Below the pieces are notes generated by a model. It saw only the letters and a program-made list of their open reading frames with translations. It did not search any database and had not been told where the DNA came from. Both the position numbers and the translations under genes were made by a program. 64,000 bases of DNA. Origin: a bacterium. GTDB lineage: Bacteria > Cyanobacteriota > Vampirovibrionia > Gastranaerophilales > Gastranaerophilaceae. The stretch is from assembly GCA_017470245.1 (NCBI GenBank), contig JAFUEV010000059.1, positions 62,001-126,000 of the forward strand, written 5' to 3'. Positions 1-6,762 of the stretch are shown here, in pieces; the first letter of the stretch is position 1; every line of letters begins with the position of its first letter.

Positions 1-418
1 CAGAATTGAAGTTCCCCAAAAAACAGTTACAAAAATGAAAGACGGAAAGAAAACAGACAGAGAAGAAAAAATATTTCCGGGCTATGTTCTTGTAGAAATG
101 ATAATGGATGATGATTCTTGGTATGTAGTAAGACATACTGCAGGTGTAACTAAATTTGTAGGTTCTGCTAAAAAGCCTATTCCTGCCAAAGAAAGCGAAA
201 TCAAGAGAATTATCCATAAAACACAAAATCAGGTATCAAAAGTTGAACTTGATGTTAAAGCGGGTGATAAGGTCAGAATTATATCCGGTCCGTTCTCTGA
301 ATTTATTGGTGACATTACGGAAGTATATCCTGATAAATCAAAACTCAGAGCTATGGTATCAATATTCGGACGTGAAACACCTGTTGAACTTGAATATAAA
401 CAAATTCAAAAAATTTAG
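1..418 (+). CDS. nusG: Transcription termination/antitermination protein NusG (5' partial)
   Basis: NusG binds RNA polymerase and couples it to Rho or the ribosome. The reading frame is open from base 2, so the start lies outside the window and about the C-terminal two thirds are present. Visible are the end of the NGN domain (FPGYVLVEM, then WYVVRHTAGVTKFVG) and a C-terminal KOW domain with VKAGDKVRIISGPF followed by a Gly-Asp turn. An internal Met at 35 could be mistaken for a start, but the frame continues upstream with NGN-type sequence. It precedes rplK, as in most bacteria. The family assignment is firm. Confidence 0.95.
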   Translation, partial: RIEVPQKTVTKMKDGKKTDREEKIFPGYVLVEMIMDDDSWYVVRHTAGVTKFVGSAKKPIPAKESEIKRIIHKTQNQVSKVELDVKAGDKVRIISGPFSEFIGDITEVYPDKSKLRAMVSIFGRETPVELEYKQIQKI

Positions 419-419
419 A

Positions 420-593
420 AAAATTCAAGAAGCGAATTTTCCGTAGAGTGAGTGACGAAAGGAACGAACTCGAAGAAGCAAAAACAGAGCGAATGGCAGT
501 GATAACGAAATGAGCGAGAAGTTTTTGAAAAGGAAAATTCAAGAAGCGAATTTTCCGTAGAGTGAGTGACAATAAGGAACGAACTCGAAGAAG
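420..593. repeat. Direct repeat carrying a stem-loop in the nusG-rplK gap
   Basis: Two copies of a segment of about 59 nt begin at 420 and 534, 114 nt apart. The first 37 nt (420-456 and 534-570) are identical and both continue as a near-identical GGAACGAACTCGAAGAAG block. Each copy starts with an inverted repeat around the loop AAGAAGC. In copy 2 the arms are GGAAAATTC (532-540) and GAATTTTCC (548-556), a perfect 9 bp; copy 1 keeps 7 bp (420-426 / 434-440). It may be part of the L11/L1 mRNA leader or a dispersed repeat. There is no coding evidence. Confidence 0.8.
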
Positions 594-657
594 ATAATAT
601 AACATAAGAAGTGGAAGGAACTGAAGTTCCGCCGGTACCACGAAAGGAGAAACAAAA

Positions 658-1083
658 ATGGCAAAGAAAGTTGTAGGAAAAATTAAACTACAAATTCAAG
701 CTGGCAAAGCAAATCCATCACCGCCGGTTGGTCCTGCATTAGGTCAACATGGTGTAAACATCATGGAATTTTGTAAACAATTTAATGCCAGAACAGAATC
801 ACAGGCAGGATATATTATTCCTGTAGTTATCGATGTATATGAAGACAGATCATTTTCATTCGTAACTAAATCACCACCGGCTGCTGTATTAATTAAAAAA
901 GCAATCAATATAGCAAAAGGTAGTGCGGCACCAAACAAAACAAAAGTTGGACAAATTACACATGCACAACTTGAAGAAATTGCAAAAATAAAAATGGAAG
1001 ACCTTAATGCAACTACAGTCGAAGCTGCAGTTGAAATGATAAAAGGTTCTTGCAGAGCAATGGGTGTAACGGTTGCTGATTAG
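658..1083 (+). CDS. rplK: 50S ribosomal protein L11
   Basis: L11 forms the GTPase-associated stalk base on 23S rRNA. The 141 residues match the family's usual length. The N-terminal domain reads [21 protein letters not shown] with the following [13 protein letters not shown]. The C-terminal rRNA-binding domain includes [12 protein letters not shown] and the usual ending around GSCRAMGV. A strong Shine-Dalgarno (AAAGGAG) sits just before the ATG. It is co-directional with nusG and rplA. The 240-nt upstream leader with repeated stem-loops is longer than expected and may hold the regulatory site. Identification is secure. Confidence 0.98.
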   Translation: MAKKVVGKIKLQIQAGKANPSPPVGPALGQHGVNIMEFCKQFNARTESQAGYIIPVVIDVYEDRSFSFVTKSPPAAVLIKKAINIAKGSAAPNKTKVGQITHAQLEEIAKIKMEDLNATTVEAAVEMIKGSCRAMGVTVAD

Positions 1084-1142
1084 TAAAAATGATTGATTAA
1101 AAGTGGAAGCATAATTGCGTTATAACCACAAAAGGAGAAAAA

Positions 1143-1868
1143 ATGTCAAAATTAACAAAAAAACAAAAGAAAATAGCAGAAATGATGGAAGGTTTTAACC
1201 AACCATGCAATGCTATGGAAGCTATACAAAAATTGCAGGAAGTAGCAAAAGAAACATGTAAATTCAATGAAACAGTAGAATGTCACATGTCTTTAGGTAT
1301 TGATGTTAAACACGCAGACCAGCAAGTACGTTCAACAACAGTATTACCTGCAGGTTTAGGTAAATCAGTAAGAGTGTGCGTAATTGCAAAAGGTGCCAAA
1401 GCAACTGAAGCAAAAGAAGCAGGCGCTGATGAAGCAGGAGCTGAAGAAATTATTGATAAAATTTCAGGCGGTTGGTTTGAATTTGATACATTAATAGCAA
1501 CTCCTGATTGTATGGGTATGTTAGGTAAATTAGGTCGTGTTTTAGGTCCAAAAGGTTTAATGCCAAACCCTAAAACAGGTACAGTAACTTTAGATGTGGC
1601 AAAAGCTGTTAAAGATGCTAAAGCAGGTAAAGTTGAATTTAGAGCTGATAAACAAGGTATGATTCATGTACCTATAGGTAAAATTCAATTTACTACAGAT
1701 GACTTAATGAAAAACTACATAACATTGGCAGATGCTGTATTAAGAGCGAAACCATCATCTTCTAAAGGTATTTATTTAAAATCCGTATATTTAACAACAA
1801 CAATGGGTCCAAGTATTAAACTTGATTCAAAGAATGTTGCAGCGGAAGTTAAAGAAAATATTCAATAG
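1143..1868 (+). CDS. rplA: 50S ribosomal protein L1
   Basis: L1 forms the mobile stalk of the 50S subunit and in many bacteria represses its own operon. The 241 residues contain the family hallmarks [28 protein letters not shown] and VPIGKIQF. An AAAGGAG Shine-Dalgarno precedes the ATG and the gap to rplK is 59 nt. A hairpin terminator follows at once, so rplK-rplA ends here. rplJ and rplL, normally next, are absent from this position. Confidence 0.98.
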   Translation: MSKLTKKQKKIAEMMEGFNQPCNAMEAIQKLQEVAKETCKFNETVECHMSLGIDVKHADQQVRSTTVLPAGLGKSVRVCVIAKGAKATEAKEAGADEAGAEEIIDKISGGWFEFDTLIATPDCMGMLGKLGRVLGPKGLMPNPKTGTVTLDVAKAVKDAKAGKVEFRADKQGMIHVPIGKIQFTTDDLMKNYITLADAVLRAKPSSSKGIYLKSVYLTTTMGPSIKLDSKNVAAEVKENIQ

Positions 1869-1881
1869 TAAATGAATTATA

Positions 1882-1913
1882 ACAGGGTACGTCACAAGGC
1901 GTACTCTGTTTTT
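1882..1913 (+). terminator. Rho-independent terminator after rplA
   Basis: Arms ACAGGGTACG (1882-1891) and CGTACTCTGT (1900-1909) pair over 10 bp with one G-U, around an 8-nt loop, followed by a run of five T. It ends the nusG-rplK-rplA transcript. Confidence 0.85.
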
Positions 1914-1938
1914 AAATTAGCGGGAGTTTTGAATAGTA

Positions 1939-2613
1939 GTGCGGGATAAGTTAAATCAGAACAGAAAAACTAAAGACAAAATAAAAATTTTCTTTCTTGT
2001 TATTTTATTAAAAATTTTCTTTTTTACCGAGCAGTTTTTGTTGAGAATAAAGCATATAAATTATCCGAAAGGTCAATTTATATTATCGATGTGGCATTGT
2101 CATCAATGTTTGGTATACGGAGTAAAGGATAAAAAAAATTTTTATGTTCTTATAAGTGCATCTAATGATGGAGAGATTGTAGCTAAAGCTATTGAAGTGT
2201 TGAAATTAAAATCTGTAAGAGGTTCTTCAAAAAGAAGAGGAGTGGCTGCATCATTGGAATTATTGGATAAATTAAAAGAAGGTGCATCTGCAGCTATAAT
2301 GGTTGATGGTCCTAGAGGTCCAAAAGGGAAAGTAAAAGACGGAATAATAAATATTTCAAAACTTTCGGGTGTTCCTATAGTTCCTTTGGTTTGGGCTTCA
2401 AAAAGCAGAAATTTTCATACGTTTAATTCGTGGGATAAATTTCAATTACCGATAGGTCCTTGTAGGACGGTTGCTCTGTACGGTGATCCTATTTATATAC
2501 CTTCCGAACTGGATAAAGAGCAGACGAAAGCCTGGTGTGATAAAGTTGAAAAAGAAATGAATCGTTTGGAAGAAGATTTAAAAGAAAATTATGACAAGTA
2601 TTTGAAATTATGA
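1939..2613 (+). CDS. Lysophospholipid acyltransferase-like protein (DUF374 family)
   Basis: Predicted membrane-associated acyltransferase of the LPLAT superfamily, which transfers acyl chains to phospholipid or lipid A precursors. The 224 residues begin with a basic, hydrophobic N-terminus, then MWHCHQCL (candidate catalytic His region), then MVDGPRGPKGKVKDG, the DGPRGP signature of the DUF374 group, and a C-terminal part with LPIGPC and GDPIYIP. The likely start is GTG at 1939 with GGGAG about 12 nt upstream; the earlier TTG at 1929 runs into a stop. It sits alone after the rplA terminator, a place usually held by rplJ. The substrate cannot be told from sequence. Confidence 0.82.
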   Translation: MRDKLNQNRKTKDKIKIFFLVILLKIFFFTEQFLLRIKHINYPKGQFILSMWHCHQCLVYGVKDKKNFYVLISASNDGEIVAKAIEVLKLKSVRGSSKRRGVAASLELLDKLKEGASAAIMVDGPRGPKGKVKDGIINISKLSGVPIVPLVWASKSRNFHTFNSWDKFQLPIGPCRTVALYGDPIYIPSELDKEQTKAWCDKVEKEMNRLEEDLKENYDKYLKL

Positions 2614-2617
2614 AGTT

Positions 2618-2893
2618 TTATTTGTAGCATGTTGCTGCATAATCCATCTGATAACCACTTGTGGTGCCGTATGATGCATTATATTCACCTGTATTATAAA
2701 GTATACAATAACATTTATCTTCATTACAAGAAGCAGAACGTATCCTTATTGCATCAGAACTACTTACAAATTGCGTACAACAACCATTACCGGCTATTAG
2801 TACCTCACCCTCAATTATTTGACTATACAAATCAGCTATTTGATCCGGATTGAGATTATCTATAATGTCTGTTACATCTTTATTAAAATCCAT
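2618..2893 (-). CDS. Six-cysteine small protein A (paralogue of the adjacent 85-aa protein)
   Basis: Unrecognised 91-residue protein. An acidic, amphipathic N-terminal third (VTDIIDNLNPDQIADLYSQI) leads to IEGEVLIAGNG and then a Cys-rich remainder with CC, C, CYC and C (six Cys). The neighbour at 2996-3253 shares this architecture: similar leader, LIAG, CC-x-QFV, a single Cys, CYC and a terminal Cys. No signal peptide or transmembrane helix is visible. AAGGA lies 7 nt before the ATG. A conserved leader with a variable Cys-rich tail resembles ribosomally made peptide precursors, but no modifying enzyme or transporter is adjacent, so the role is open. A metal-binding protein is an alternative. 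Confidence 0.75.
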   Translation of the reverse strand: MDFNKDVTDIIDNLNPDQIADLYSQIIEGEVLIAGNGCCTQFVSSSDAIRIRSASCNEDKCYCILYNTGEYNASYGTTSGYQMDYAATCYK

Positions 2894-2995
2894 TTAATAT
2901 TCCTTTTTGAATTATTGTTTTTAAATAATAAAATATATTTAATAAAAAATGAGAATCTTATTATTAGTAATAGCTTGATTTTTAATATAAATTTC

Positions 2996-3253
2996 TTATT
3001 TATTTCTACATTCCAACATTTGCACATTAGAATTATAAGAACTAATCATAGATGATATTTGGCAATAACATGAACTATATTGAGGATAACAGTTCTCTGA
3101 AATAATGTATACGGTAGGTCCAGTTACAAATTGACTACAACAACCGGCAATTAATACAGGAGCATTACCCCCCCCCTCTATTATTGTATCATAGAGCGTT
3201 AAAAGCTCATTAGGAGAAAGGCTATCTACAACATTATGTATATCAACATTCAT
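2996..3253 (-). CDS. Six-cysteine small protein B with a G9 tract
   Basis: Unrecognised 85-residue paralogue of the 91-aa neighbour. The N-terminal part (IHNVVDSLSPNELLTLYDTI) is followed by IEGGG, LIAG, CC-SQFV, a single Cys, CYC and a last Cys, so the six-Cys order is conserved while the sequence between cysteines has diverged. The Gly-Gly-Gly is encoded by nine consecutive G (3168-3176 on the minus strand), absent from the paralogue; a slip of one base there would end the protein early. No clear Shine-Dalgarno precedes the ATG. It lies downstream of rpaB's terminator on the same strand, so it needs its own promoter or read-through. Confidence 0.72.
   Translation of the reverse strand: MNVDIHNVVDSLSPNELLTLYDTIIEGGGNAPVLIAGCCSQFVTGPTVYIISENCYPQYSSCYCQISSMISSYNSNVQMLECRNK
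3168..3176 (-). repeat. Nine-G homopolymer inside a coding region
   Basis: Nine C on the plus strand (nine G in the coding sense) occur inside the 85-aa six-Cys protein, in a genome where G/C runs are rare. It encodes part of Glu-Gly-Gly-Gly. It could be a slippage hot spot, or its exact length could be a sequencing artefact. Confidence 0.9.
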
Positions 3254-3279
3254 TTTATTATAGTAACATATATTTTACA

Positions 3280-3312
3280 AAAAAGCAAAGATATTTAATA
3301 TCCTTGCTTTTT
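3280..3312 (-). terminator. Terminator after the rpaB-like gene
   Basis: Plus-strand arms 3280-3294 and 3298-3312 are complementary over 15 positions with one mismatch, around a 3-nt loop. The outer A/T runs give a T tail on either strand. It lies 20 nt past the stop codon of the minus-strand regulator. Confidence 0.8.
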
Positions 3313-3331
3313 GGCTCTCTTGATTTTACAA

Positions 3332-4081
3332 TTACGAAATTCTTTGGAACATATAACCGATACCTCTAGCTGTAAGGATTAATTCCGGATTAGCAGGGTC
3401 GGTTTCAAGTTTAGAACGTAATCTTGAAATATGAACGTCAACTACACGTGTGTCAATTCTGTGATCAGGCGGATAAGACCAAACGTGTTGAAGTATTTCA
3501 TTTCTGGAGTATGCTTGACCTGAGTTATTTACTAATAATTCAAGCAAACTAAATTCCATACCAGTTAGTCTTATTCTTTCATTTTTTCTGAAAACTTGAC
3601 GTCTTGCAGTATCTATTCTTATATTGCCCGTTGTAATAACATTTTTTGCTACTTTACTTGTAGGAGCAGCAACTTCTTTTGTATTTGTTCTTCTAAGAAC
3701 TGCTTTTACTCTTGCTTCAAGTTCTTTTGGGCTGAAAGGTTTTATAACATAGTCATCAGCACCCAATTCAAGACCTGTAATTCTTTCAGAAACATCACCA
3801 AGAGCGGTTAATAATATAATAGGAACATCTGAAGTTCTTCTAATTTCTCGTGTAACACCATAACCGTCTATTTTAGGCATCATAACGTCTAAAACGATTA
3901 AATCAGGATTATGTTTATTAAATGCAGCGATAGCTTCTTCACCATCTGTTGCTGTAACAATATCGTAGCCAATCATGCTTAAACGAGCTTCCAAAATCCT
4001 TCTGATACTAGCTTCATCATCCGCTACAAGTATCTTTTGGTGGGATTCTTGTTCAGCCTGTAGTTCATTATTTTCAGTCAT
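3332..4081 (-). CDS. rpaB: RpaB-like OmpR-family response regulator
   Basis: Two-component transcription regulator of 249 residues. The receiver domain (about 15-130) has the acidic pair D21-D22, phospho-acceptor D65 in LIVLDVMMPK and K114 in DDYVIKPF. The C-terminal winged helix (about 150-248) has LTGMEFSLLELL and VVDVHISRLRSKLE. Receiver wording matches cyanobacterial RpaB (Ycf27) unusually closely, the main taxonomic clue in this window. In cyanobacteria RpaB binds HLR1 direct repeats. A run of such half sites covers this gene's own promoter. AAGGGG precedes the ATG. No kinase is adjacent. Orthology is inferred from remembered family sequence. Confidence 0.88.
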   Translation of the reverse strand: MTENNELQAEQESHQKILVADDEASIRRILEARLSMIGYDIVTATDGEEAIAAFNKHNPDLIVLDVMMPKIDGYGVTREIRRTSDVPIILLTALGDVSERITGLELGADDYVIKPFSPKELEARVKAVLRRTNTKEVAAPTSKVAKNVITTGNIRIDTARRQVFRKNERIRLTGMEFSLLELLVNNSGQAYSRNEILQHVWSYPPDHRIDTRVVDVHISRLRSKLETDPANPELILTARGIGYMFQRIS

Positions 4082-4098
4082 TTTTTAGACCCCTTAAC

Positions 4099-4136
4099 AT
4101 TACAAAATATTACCTTTGTTTACATTATATTACAAA
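4099..4136. promoter_or_regulatory. Four-copy HLR1-like operator array over the rpaB promoter
   Basis: Octamers ATTACAAA (4099), ATTACCTT (4109), TTTACATT (4119) and ATTACAAA (4129) recur with an exact 10-bp period and 2-nt spacers. The HLR1 consensus bound by RpaB is two (G/T)TTACA(T/A)(T/A) octamers 2 nt apart; the 4119/4129 pair matches 15 of 16 positions. On the minus strand a TATAAT (4129-4124) with TTGATT 16 nt upstream lies inside the array, placing the sites from the -10 into the transcribed leader, a layout that would suit autorepression. Confidence 0.72.
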
Positions 4137-4315
4137 ATATAAAAAAATCAAAATATTTCTTAAAAAAACATCAAATATTTTAATATACTTTTGTTAAATA
4201 TTTATGATTAATATTTGATTTTTATGCTATTTTATTTGATTATTTAACTATTGCAAAAATAAAAATTTTATGTGCAATATTTGTTCACTAATAAGAATTG
4301 AGGAACTTGTATGAA

Positions 4316-5281
4316 ATGAAAGATTTTTTATCCAAGTATAAAAATCAAAATGAGCTTTTTGCATATTTGTCTATAACTATAGCCGTATTATTGTATGGTA
4401 CGACCTTAACCGCAACAAAAATATGTTTAGAATACTATTCAACACCGCATTTAATGTTTTTTAGAATGCTAGTTTCTACAATTTTATTTATTCCTTTCCT
4501 ATTTACGTTATATAAAAATATAAAAATTGATTTAAAAGATATAAAACTAATTCTTTTAATGATGTTGTGTGAACCCTGTTTGTATTTTATCTTTGAAACA
4601 AATGCACTAAAGTATACTACATCCGGTCAAGCAGGTATTGTAAGCTCTCTGGAACCTGTAATTCTTGTAATTGCTGCGAGAATAATATTAAAAGAAAAGT
4701 TTGTTAAAATTGTGTACTTGGGTTTATTTATTTCAATTTTAGGTTCTGTATTATTGAGTTTGGCATCTGATGAATCAGAGTTGGCACCTAATCCTCTGTT
4801 GGGTAATTTCTTAGAACTGATTGCCATTGTTTTAACTGATACCTGTGTTATAACAACAAAATATTTAATGGAAAAGTATCCGCCATTCTTCCTTGCAGGA
4901 ATATCTGTTATTGGCGGTTTAATATTTTTTGGAATATATAATTTTGTAGACGGTGGAAATTTCTCCGTTGCCGTTAATACAAGTATATTCCTTGTAATAT
5001 ACTTAGGAATGCTTACTGTTGTTGCTTATTTCTTATATAATTTTGCGATATGCACATTGCCTGCAAGTAAATTTTCGCCATTTTTGTTTATACTTCCTGT
5101 TGCGGCCGTTATATTCGGATGGTTCTTTCTTGGTGAAACAATCAATTTAAAACAAGCCGGAGCTTGTATACTTGTTTTCCTCGGAATATATATATGTCAA
5201 ATAAATGATAAAAAGAAGTATGTAAAATTGGCAAGGAGATTTCCAATCTTAAATAATATATTTTTACCGAGTAAAAAATAA
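4316..5281 (+). CDS. EamA/DMT-family transporter
   Basis: Inner-membrane transporter of the drug/metabolite superfamily with about ten hydrophobic helices in two EamA halves; the second half begins near NPLLGNFLELIAI. It contains the family-typical YTTSGQAGIVSSLEPVI in the first repeat and ASKFSPFLFILPV in the second. I choose ATG 4316 (321 aa) because GAGGA lies about 11 nt upstream. An in-frame TTG at 4298 would add six residues but has no ribosome site. The C-terminus is basic and cytoplasmic. The substrate cannot be predicted. Confidence 0.88.
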   Translation: MKDFLSKYKNQNELFAYLSITIAVLLYGTTLTATKICLEYYSTPHLMFFRMLVSTILFIPFLFTLYKNIKIDLKDIKLILLMMLCEPCLYFIFETNALKYTTSGQAGIVSSLEPVILVIAARIILKEKFVKIVYLGLFISILGSVLLSLASDESELAPNPLLGNFLELIAIVLTDTCVITTKYLMEKYPPFFLAGISVIGGLIFFGIYNFVDGGNFSVAVNTSIFLVIYLGMLTVVAYFLYNFAICTLPASKFSPFLFILPVAAVIFGWFFLGETINLKQAGACILVFLGIYICQINDKKKYVKLARRFPILNNIFLPSKK

Positions 5282-5289
5282 ATTGTTTA

Positions 5290-5298
5290 TGATATAAT
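5290..5298 (+). promoter_or_regulatory. Extended -10 promoter
   Basis: TGATATAAT (TGn plus a perfect TATAAT) lies about 35 nt before the next ATG. The leader includes AGTAGTAAG (5312-5320), also seen in two other 5' leaders here. Confidence 0.55.
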
Positions 5299-5332
5299 CC
5301 AGTTAGACACTAGTAGTAAGGGATAAGAATTA

Positions 5333-6382
5333 ATGCAAATCGGAATACCAAGAGCTTTATCATATTATAATTTTTTCCCGTTTTGGTACGGATTTTTCTC
5401 TGATTTGGGAATAGAAATAGTTTTATCTGATCCTACAACCAAACAAACAATGTCTGTTGGAGCTTCGCTTGTTGTTCCTGAAACTTGTTTGCCGGTTAAG
5501 GTATATGTAGGTCATATATTAAATCTTTTGGATAAGGGAATAGATAAAATTTTTGTTCCGTCTATCCAATCAATAGCACCAAAGATATATAATTGTTCAA
5601 AAATCAGAGGACTCCCTGATTTGATTAGAAATGTTATAAAACGTGATTTTACAATGGTAGAAGCAACTCTTGATAAATCAGAAAAAAATCAAGGATTGTA
5701 TGATTTTTTGGCTGAAGCAGTAAAACCCTTTGGTATTACGGATATGGACCTTATTAAAAAAGCATCCAAAAAAGCATGGAAAGTTTATAATAATTTTCAT
5801 GTAATGACAAGAAGCGGTTTTTCATATAAAAAGGCATTAAAATATGCAATGGAAAATAAAGTTGTAATCGCTGAAAATACAAAAACATATCCTATAAACA
5901 TTGCTCTTATTGCTCATGGTTATAATTTGTATGATGAACGTGTTGCGATGAAAATATTTGACAAACTGGAAAAATTGGATGTAAAAGTTTATACTGCTGA
6001 CCAATTGACATTAGAACAAATGGATGAAGGCTTAAAAGGAATGCATTCAAAACTATACTGGGCAAATGAATACGAAATAACCGGTGCTGCTGCTCATTAT
6101 ATAAAAGATAGAAAAATTGACGGTATAATAACAATCAATGCATTTGGCTGCGGACCTGATTCTTTAATGCTTGAAAGAATGGGACGCTTTGCAAGAAAAA
6201 ATAACAAGCCGATTTTGAATCTTTCTATCGATGAACAAACAGGTGAAGCAGGTTTTGTTACTAGAATTGAAGCCTTTGTTGACATGTTATACAGAAAAAA
6301 ACGTACAGGTATTCTTAATAAAATAAAAATTACAGACAGAAGTAAGAAGTATACTGACGTTCAATGCAGAGATTTAATATAA
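5333..6382 (+). CDS. Acyl-CoA dehydratase activase-related protein (DUF2229 family)
   Basis: Relative of the 2-hydroxyacyl-CoA dehydratase/activase group. The 349 residues start IGIPRALSYYNFFPFWYGFF, typical of DUF2229. Cysteines that could ligate an Fe-S cluster lie in VVPETCLPVKVYVGH, in the IYNCSKIRG region and in NAFGCGPDSLM. The usual N-terminal ATPase-activase domain of the long fusion proteins is missing, so this is the stand-alone short form. The stop abuts the next start (TAA-ATG), so it is translationally linked to mrnC. The substrate and partner are unknown. Confidence 0.78.
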   Translation: MQIGIPRALSYYNFFPFWYGFFSDLGIEIVLSDPTTKQTMSVGASLVVPETCLPVKVYVGHILNLLDKGIDKIFVPSIQSIAPKIYNCSKIRGLPDLIRNVIKRDFTMVEATLDKSEKNQGLYDFLAEAVKPFGITDMDLIKKASKKAWKVYNNFHVMTRSGFSYKKALKYAMENKVVIAENTKTYPINIALIAHGYNLYDERVAMKIFDKLEKLDVKVYTADQLTLEQMDEGLKGMHSKLYWANEYEITGAAAHYIKDRKIDGIITINAFGCGPDSLMLERMGRFARKNNKPILNLSIDEQTGEAGFVTRIEAFVDMLYRKKRTGILNKIKITDRSKKYTDVQCRDLI

Positions 6383-6760
6383 ATGGTTGAAGAACTTAAT
6401 ATTAAAAATTATGCTCATATAGGTGATTCCGTATATGAAGTTTTTGTGCGTGAACGAACAATATTTTTAACTTCTAATTTAAAAAGACTGCATAATTTAA
6501 CAGTTCATTTCGTAAATGCAAAGTTTCAAACCGATTTGTTGGAAAAAATCTTGCCGGAACTTACTGAAAGTGAAGTTGAACTTGCCAGAAGAGCTCGTAA
6601 TATACCGACATCATCTGCAAGGAGAATTGATAGAGCGCTTCATTCCAGTGCAACATCTTTGGAAGTTGTGCTCGGATATAATTATATCCACAATAAAGAA
6701 CGTTATTGTGAATTATGTAAAATCATGGATAAACTTATTGATTGGAATGTTAATCTATAA
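6383..6760 (+). CDS. mrnC: Mini-ribonuclease 3
   Basis: Mini-RNase III matures 23S rRNA termini in Gram-positives and cyanobacteria. At 125 residues it holds only the RNase III catalytic domain without a dsRBD. Hallmarks are AHIGDSVYEVFVRE (with the catalytic Asp), ARRARN and LEVVLGYNYI near the C-terminus, where the second acidic residue sits. It starts directly after the preceding stop and its end is 2 nt from the convergent TPR gene. Confidence 0.9.
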   Translation: MVEELNIKNYAHIGDSVYEVFVRERTIFLTSNLKRLHNLTVHFVNAKFQTDLLEKILPELTESEVELARRARNIPTSSARRIDRALHSSATSLEVVLGYNYIHNKERYCELCKIMDKLIDWNVNL

Positions 6761-6762
6761 GT

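Noticed and set aside
351..641. 96-aa minus-strand ORF over the nusG-rplK gap
   Set aside because: It is produced by the direct repeat and overlaps the nusG end; no ribosome site or family likeness.
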